A stretch of DNA of 10,640 nt from NCBI GenBank assembly GCA_946184215.1, contig CAMHER010000057.1, forward strand, positions 1 to 10,640. The letters are read 5' to 3'. Both the position numbers and the translations under genes were made by a program. Below are positions 7,449 through 10,640 of this stretch, one piece after another (position 1 is the first letter of the stretch; each line of letters begins with the position of its first letter). The notes beneath the pieces are model-generated. The model had not been told where the DNA came from. It saw only the letters and a program-made list of their open reading frames with translations, and searched no databases. The stretch comes from an uncultured Clostridia bacterium (GTDB lineage: Bacteria > Bacillota > Clostridia > Oscillospirales > Oscillospiraceae).

Positions 7449-7477
7449 TTGTGCTATTTCTCCGGTTCTCGTATAAT
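7449..7477 (+). promoter_or_regulatory. Candidate promoter for the MATE-TetR operon
   Basis: TTGTGC (7449-7454), 17 bases, then a perfect TATAAT (7472-7477). The -35 matches only 3 of 6, but spacing and -10 are ideal. The -10 coincides with the left terminal repeat of the hairpin element, so a transcript would carry the element in its leader of about 220 bases. Confidence 0.5.
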
Positions 7478-7495
7478 GACCATCGGATGGCGAAA
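7472..7495 (+). repeat. Left terminal inverted repeat of the hairpin element
   Basis: Starts TATAATGA and ends GATGGCGAAA. It pairs with the complement of 7654-7677 except at four inner positions (7480, 7481, 7484, 7485). Confidence 0.7.
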
Positions 7496-7653
7496 TCAAT
7501 CGAGCGTTCGATTGATTTCGCTGCCAAACGACAGGCTTGGCAGCGAATGATTCTCAAAATCATTCGCCCGATGCTCATTGCAATGAGTATATGGCAAAAC
7601 AGCCGTGCTGTTTTGCTGTGCGGCAAAGCCGCGCGGCGAAAAGCTTTTTGGCT

Positions 7654-7677
7654 TTTCGCCATCATATAATCATTATA
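7654..7677 (-). repeat. Right terminal inverted repeat of the hairpin element
   Basis: Reads TATAATGA then TTATATGATGGCGAAA on the minus strand. On the plus strand it contains TATAAT (7665-7670), and another TATAAT lies at 7674-7679, so a further outward promoter toward the MATE gene is possible, although no good -35 is visible. Confidence 0.7.
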
Positions 7678-7695
7678 ATGGACCCGGAACCTGAA

Positions 7696-7701
7696 GGGAG
7701 G
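7696..7701 (+). promoter_or_regulatory. Ribosome binding site deciding the MATE start
   Basis: GGGAGG lies six bases before ATG 7708. Upstream in-frame starts, such as ATG 7678 and those inside the hairpin element, have no comparable site. Confidence 0.8.
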
Positions 7702-7707
7702 AAGCTT

Positions 7708-9063
7708 ATGGACAGCAGAAACAGCAAATACGAAGACCTGTTCCGGGATCGCTCGGTCTGGCGCTCGATCTTTTCGCTGGCGCTGCCGAGCCTGCTGACC
7801 ATCGTGGTCATGATCTTCTACAACATGGCCGACCTCTTTTTTATCGCCCAGCTGCGGGATACCGCCAAGGTAGCGGCTGTTTCCATCGTCATGCCGGTAT
7901 TCAGCATCATCATGGCGCTTGCCACCATGCTCGGAGCGGGCGGCAGCGCGATCCTGGCCAACGCCATCGGCGCCGGGGACACGGAAAAAGCGAAGAACAC
8001 CTCCAGCCTCTGCTTCTGGGCGGCTATCGGGATCGGCCTTGCGGTCAGTGTCCTGCTGCTCAGCTTTCAAACGCCACTGCTCCGGCTGCTCGGTACCAAG
8101 CCCGAGATGTGGGAGGACGCGAAACAGTATCAGAATGTGTTGGCGCTCGGTACGGCCTTTATGCTGCTGCCCTCGTCGATGGGGATGCTGATCCGCTCGG
8201 AGGGCGCCGTGAAAGAGGGCCTGATCGGAAACCTGACCGGAACCTTTACCAATATCCTGCTCGACCCGCTGTTTATCCTCGTCTTCCGCTGGGGCACCAC
8301 GGGTGCCGCGATCGCCACGGTGCTGGGCAATGTGGTCGGCACCGCTTACTATCTTTTCTACTGCCTCCGCCGGGCGGCGGTAATATCACTGGACCCCAAA
8401 CGGGCTCTGGCCGCGCCGGGCGAGCTGCTGTCGATCGCAGCGCTGGGCCTTCCCAACGCGGCCAGCACGGTGCTCTCCGGTTTTGCCTCCACCTTCTCTA
8501 ACAGCCTTCTCTCTCAGCATGGGACGGACGCCATCGCGGCCCGCGCCGCGGCGGGCAAATCCAGCATGCTGATCTCCATGGTGCAGATGGGGATCTGCAT
8601 GGGCGTGCAGCCCCTGCTCGCCTATTGCTACGGCGCAAAGAATCTGCCCCGCCTGCGGGAGACCCTGCGAAAGCTGGCTTTGCTCACCGGCGGCATCGGC
8701 CTCGGTGCGGTGGCGTTTTGCTTTGCTTTCCGGCATTTCCTCATCTCTCTCTTTCTCAAGGAAGCGGAGGTTGCCGCCATGGGCGAACAGTTCATGCTTT
8801 ACGTTATGGCGGGCGCGCCGTTTCTGGGCGTGGTATATCTCTGTACGAATTTCCTGCAGAGTACGAGGAAGGCCAAAAGTGCGATCGTGGTCTCTCTGCT
8901 GCGGCAGGGGCTGCTGCTGATCCCGCTGCTGTATGGGATGCACGCCCTGTTTGGCTTCCTCGGCATTGCGGCGGCGCACATGGCGGCGGATATAGGAGCG
9001 GCGCTGATCGCTGCCGTGATCTTTGCAAGTGAGTATAAGCGCGTGAAGGAGGAGCTTTTATGA
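7708..9063 (+). CDS. MATE-family efflux transporter
   Basis: The protein has 451 residues from ATG 7708, the usual length for MATE transporters. The frame is open further upstream into the hairpin element, but those codons encode no hydrophobic or conserved sequence. About twelve membrane segments are visible in two halves. The first half carries LPSLLTIVVMIFYNMADLFF (27-46) and GAGGSAILANAIGAGD (76-91). The second carries the matching GVQPLLAYCYGAKN (299-312). MATE proteins export drugs or metabolites from the cytoplasm in exchange for Na+ or H+; the substrate here cannot be predicted. The stop overlaps the start of the TetR gene by four bases (ATGA at 9060-9063), so the two are translated together and the TetR protein is the likely regulator. 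Confidence 0.93.
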   Translation: MDSRNSKYEDLFRDRSVWRSIFSLALPSLLTIVVMIFYNMADLFFIAQLRDTAKVAAVSIVMPVFSIIMALATMLGAGGSAILANAIGAGDTEKAKNTSSLCFWAAIGIGLAVSVLLLSFQTPLLRLLGTKPEMWEDAKQYQNVLALGTAFMLLPSSMGMLIRSEGAVKEGLIGNLTGTFTNILLDPLFILVFRWGTTGAAIATVLGNVVGTAYYLFYCLRRAAVISLDPKRALAAPGELLSIAALGLPNAASTVLSGFASTFSNSLLSQHGTDAIAARAAAGKSSMLISMVQMGICMGVQPLLAYCYGAKNLPRLRETLRKLALLTGGIGLGAVAFCFAFRHFLISLFLKEAEVAAMGEQFMLYVMAGAPFLGVVYLCTNFLQSTRKAKSAIVVSLLRQGLLLIPLLYGMHALFGFLGIAAAHMAADIGAALIAAVIFASEYKRVKEELL

Positions 9064-9611
9064 ATACGGCCAACAACCAGCTCCATCAGGAGACGGAACG
9101 ACGGCTGCGGCAGGAGCTGCTTTGCTTCCTCGAGCGGGAGCAGGAGCCCACAGTGTCTGAGCTCTGCGAGGCGGCGCAAATCAATCGCTCAACCTTCTAC
9201 CGGCACTACCGGGATATTCCCGACCTGATGGAAAAGACGGAAAAGGAGATCCAGAAAGGACTGTTCCGCACGGTGGGAAGTCAAGGCGATTTCCTGACGC
9301 GCCTGGAAAGCTCCAGCGACGCGCTGGAGCCGCTGATCTCCTACATCGGCCAGAACCGGTACTTTTACCGGGCTTACCTGAGAAAGAACGGCGACGCCGC
9401 GCTGGAAGACGGCTACCAGCTCTTCTGGGAAAAGAAGATCCAGCCCCTCTTCCTCGCCCATCGGGTGGAGAGTGAAGCGCGGATGCGATACTATTTTGCC
9501 TATGCCAAATCGGGCTTCGTTACGATCCTTCGTATGTGGCTGGAGGGCGGCTGCCGCGAGAGTCCCCGGGAGCTGGCCGGGATCATCCACAAAATGCTGC
9601 CTGCAAAGTAA
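9060..9611 (+). CDS. TetR-family transcriptional regulator
   Basis: This 183-residue protein is preceded by AAGGAGGAG five bases before ATG 9060. The N-terminal helix-turn-helix is at about 31-50 (TVSELCEAAQINRSTFYRHY), with the NRSTFY recognition-helix signature, followed by RDIPDLMEKTE. The C-terminal helical domain includes YFYRAYLRKNGD (101-112) and SGFVTILRMWLEGG (151-164), resembling the DhaS-like TetR C-terminal class. Such proteins bind palindromic DNA as dimers and release it on ligand binding. The 4-base overlap with the MATE gene suggests it controls that operon, most simply as a repressor. The twin palindrome at 7413-7448 is the best operator candidate seen. The ligand is unknown. 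Confidence 0.9.
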   Translation: MNTANNQLHQETERRLRQELLCFLEREQEPTVSELCEAAQINRSTFYRHYRDIPDLMEKTEKEIQKGLFRTVGSQGDFLTRLESSSDALEPLISYIGQNRYFYRAYLRKNGDAALEDGYQLFWEKKIQPLFLAHRVESEARMRYYFAYAKSGFVTILRMWLEGGCRESPRELAGIIHKMLPAK

Positions 9612-9666
9612 TCCCAATGTGGAAGAATCCGTAGCACGGTCAATGAAAGTGTAGCCAGCATGGGGA

Positions 9667-9720
9667 TTATTACGCATGCCATTCGGTTGCCGCGTTAAGC
9701 GGCGAGAATGGCGCGTATAA
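9667..9720 (+). other. Bulged composite stem-loop downstream of the TetR gene
   Basis: TACGC (9671-9675) pairs with GCGTA (9713-9717). After an AT bulge, GCCATTC (9678-9684) pairs with GAATGGC (9706-9712). Inside, GCCGC (9689-9693) and GCGGC (9699-9703) close a GTTAA loop. Three more A-T pairs are possible outside a T bulge. It is the first of three hairpins leading to the terminator. Confidence 0.6.
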
Positions 9721-9750
9721 AAATACTATGGAAGCGCAGCTTTCATAGTA
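9719..9750. terminator. 12-bp stem-loop, possible minus-strand terminator
   Basis: Arms 9724-9735 and 9739-9750 pair around a GCA loop, with one G-T wobble on the plus strand that becomes a C-A mismatch on the minus strand. Read on the minus strand the stem is followed by TTTTT (9723 to 9719). No minus-strand gene enters from the right in the window, so it may simply be part of the plus-strand structure. Confidence 0.4.
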
Positions 9751-9756
9751 AACGAA

Positions 9757-9789
9757 ACGGCTTTCCCTCTCCGGGAAGGCCGTCTTTTT
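9757..9789 (+). terminator. Rho-independent terminator of the MATE-TetR operon
   Basis: ACGGCTTTCCC (9757-9767) and GGGAAGGCCGT (9773-9783) form an 11-bp stem with one T-G wobble and a TCTCC loop, followed by C and five T (9785-9789). It ends plus-strand transcription about 145 bases after the TetR stop. Confidence 0.88.
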
Positions 9790-9831
9790 AATAGGAAAGC
9801 AAAAATGAGGACGCATTGACGAATATAGAGA

Positions 9832-9860
9832 TTTACCGTCCGGCCCATGTTCCATAGAAT
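9832..9860 (+). promoter_or_regulatory. Candidate promoter of the second hydrolase gene
   Basis: TTTACC (9832-9837), 17 bases, TAGAAT (9855-9860) match the sigma-70 consensus at 4 of 6 and 5 of 6 positions. It lies just after the terminator and 35 bases before the start codon. TTGACG at 9816-9821 has no -10 at the right distance. Confidence 0.5.
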
Positions 9861-9895
9861 AGGATCACGAAATCAGAAGAAAGCAAGGAGATCGC

Positions 9896-10640
9896 ATGGC
9901 ACATTGGTGGAACGGATATCCCTGGCGGGTGATTCAGCCGAACTTCCGGGAGATCGACACAAAGGACTTCGATGAGGAAGCCTTTCTGGCTTCATTGAAG
10001 GACTTCTCCTGCAACGCCGTGATGCTCAACGCGGCGGGTCTGATCGCAAGCTACCCTACTCAGCTGCAAGACCACACGTGCAGCGCGTATCTGGACGGCT
10101 TCGACCTGGGTCGCCTCGTGGACCGCTGCCATGAACAGGGCATCAAGGTCATCGCCCGGACGGATTTCTCCAAGATCCCGCTTTCGGTCTACGAGCGCCA
10201 TCCCGACTGGGCCTACCGCAAGCCCGACGGCGAGCCGCTGATCTACAACGGCACCGTACAGACCTGCCTCTCCGGCGGCTATCAGGGCGGCTATATGGAC
10301 GAGATCCTCAAGGAGATGTTCACTGCGATCCCCTTTGACGGCATCTACTGCAATATGGGCACCGCCACGGGCGTCATCGTAGACTACAGCATGAACCGCC
10401 ACGGCCCCTGCCAGTGCGAGACCTGCCGCAGCTCTTTCAAGGCCCAATACGGCATGGATGTTCCCGCGGAGCTGACGCGCACGGACAAGGCCAGTATGGT
10501 CTACTTCCGCTTCATGCAGGAGCTTGCCGGCGCGCAGAAGAAGCGCATTACGGCGCTTTTGCGGGAGATAAACCCCGAGCTCGCCTATTGCTCGGTGGAC
10601 TATGTGCGGCAGGAATCCAACAGCGAGTTCGGCCGCGAGC
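9896..10640 (+). CDS. Putative glycoside hydrolase, GHL6-like, partial (N-terminal 248 residues)
   Basis: The frame opens at ATG 9896, five bases after AAGGAG, and stays open to the right edge, so the C-terminus is missing. It begins MAHWWNGYPWRVIQPNFREID. A TIM-barrel-like pattern follows: NAVMLNAAGLIASYPTQ (about 41-57), FDLGRLVDRCHEQGIKVIARTDFS (about 72-95), HPDWAYRKPDG (about 102-112) and IPFDGIYCNMG (about 146-156). Then comes a CxCxxC cluster in GPCQCETCRSSF (about 171-182). This resembles 'hypothetical glycosyl hydrolase 6' (PF14871) proteins and related GH42-like or fucosidase-like barrels. No signal peptide is visible, so it probably acts in the cytoplasm. The catalytic acids cannot be assigned from this fragment. 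The family call is from recalled pattern and is moderately secure. Confidence 0.7.
   Translation, partial: MAHWWNGYPWRVIQPNFREIDTKDFDEEAFLASLKDFSCNAVMLNAAGLIASYPTQLQDHTCSAYLDGFDLGRLVDRCHEQGIKVIARTDFSKIPLSVYERHPDWAYRKPDGEPLIYNGTVQTCLSGGYQGGYMDEILKEMFTAIPFDGIYCNMGTATGVIVDYSMNRHGPCQCETCRSSFKAQYGMDVPAELTRTDKASMVYFRFMQELAGAQKKRITALLREINPELAYCSVDYVRQESNSEFGRE

Larger units (their letters stand above)
7472..7677. mobile_element. MITE-like element made of consecutive stem-loops, no ORF
   Basis: Imperfect 24-base terminal inverted repeats (20 of 24 matching by hand) enclose a 206-bp non-coding element starting and ending with TA. Seven hairpins follow one another: 7490-7521 (14-bp stem, GCGT loop), 7519-7545 (9 bp), 7543-7567 (10 bp), 7571-7590 (centred on a 14-base perfect palindrome), 7594-7616 (10 bp, CGT loop), 7620-7632 (5 bp, AAA loop) and 7635-7660 (10 bp). 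Neighbouring stems share their CGC or GCG ends in the first three. It carries no transposase, so mobility would depend on an enzyme elsewhere. An RNA leader function is the main alternative. Confidence 0.7.

Noticed and set aside
7413..7677. A CRISPR array
   Set aside because: The repeats are inverted, differ from each other in sequence and have no regular direct repeat-spacer pattern.
7537..7707. A 57-codon N-terminal extension of the MATE gene into the hairpin element
   Set aside because: The extension encodes no conserved or hydrophobic MATE sequence and lacks a ribosome binding site. GGGAGG before ATG 7708 gives a normal-length protein.
9992..10447. A 151-codon minus-strand frame
   Set aside because: It is antisense to the second hydrolase, whose start, ribosome binding site and barrel-like motifs are clear.

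Overview
The window looks like a piece of a Gram-positive, moderately GC-rich chromosome, most likely a gut-type clostridium (Oscillospiraceae/Ruminococcaceae-like). This is inferred from strong GGAGG-type ribosome binding sites, GC-rich third codon positions, the permuted GH3 enzyme and the family mix. No rRNA, tRNA, CRISPR array, transposase or phage gene was seen.

Layout, left to right. (1) Positions 1-700, minus strand: the N-terminal part of a D-2-hydroxyacid dehydrogenase, read away from the rest. (2) Positions 993-7350, plus strand: a tight three-gene unit. It encodes a membrane-anchored glycoside hydrolase family 3 (GH3) enzyme with permuted domain order, an 899-residue five-helix membrane protein whose outer part is built from two kinds of tandem repeat (2 x about 160 and 4 x about 80 residues), and a GtrA-like four-helix membrane protein. 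(3) Positions 7351-7707: a gene-free stretch made almost wholly of inverted repeats. It holds a twin palindrome abutting a promoter-like sequence, then a 206-bp element with 24-bp imperfect terminal inverted repeats filled with seven consecutive stem-loops, which looks like a MITE. (4) Positions 7708-9611: a MATE efflux transporter and a TetR-type regulator overlapping by 4 bases. (5) Positions 9612-9895: a chain of three hairpins ending in a clear intrinsic terminator, then a promoter-like sequence. (6) Positions 9896-10640: the start of a putative glycoside hydrolase (GHL6-like), cut by the window end.

Functional reading. The GH3 enzyme, the repeat protein and the GtrA-like protein probably act together at the cell surface. 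The hydrolase faces outward on two membrane anchors, the repeat protein displays a chain of beta-rich modules, and GtrA-like proteins are usually tied to moving polyprenol-linked sugars. Co-operation is inferred from operon structure only. The MATE-TetR pair resembles a self-regulated drug or metabolite export operon, and the twin palindrome upstream is a plausible operator. The flanking dehydrogenase and second hydrolase suggest a carbohydrate-use neighbourhood.

Most noteworthy are the multi-hairpin MITE-like element, the modular repeat protein coupled to a doubly anchored permuted GH3, and the structured RNA region downstream of the TetR gene.
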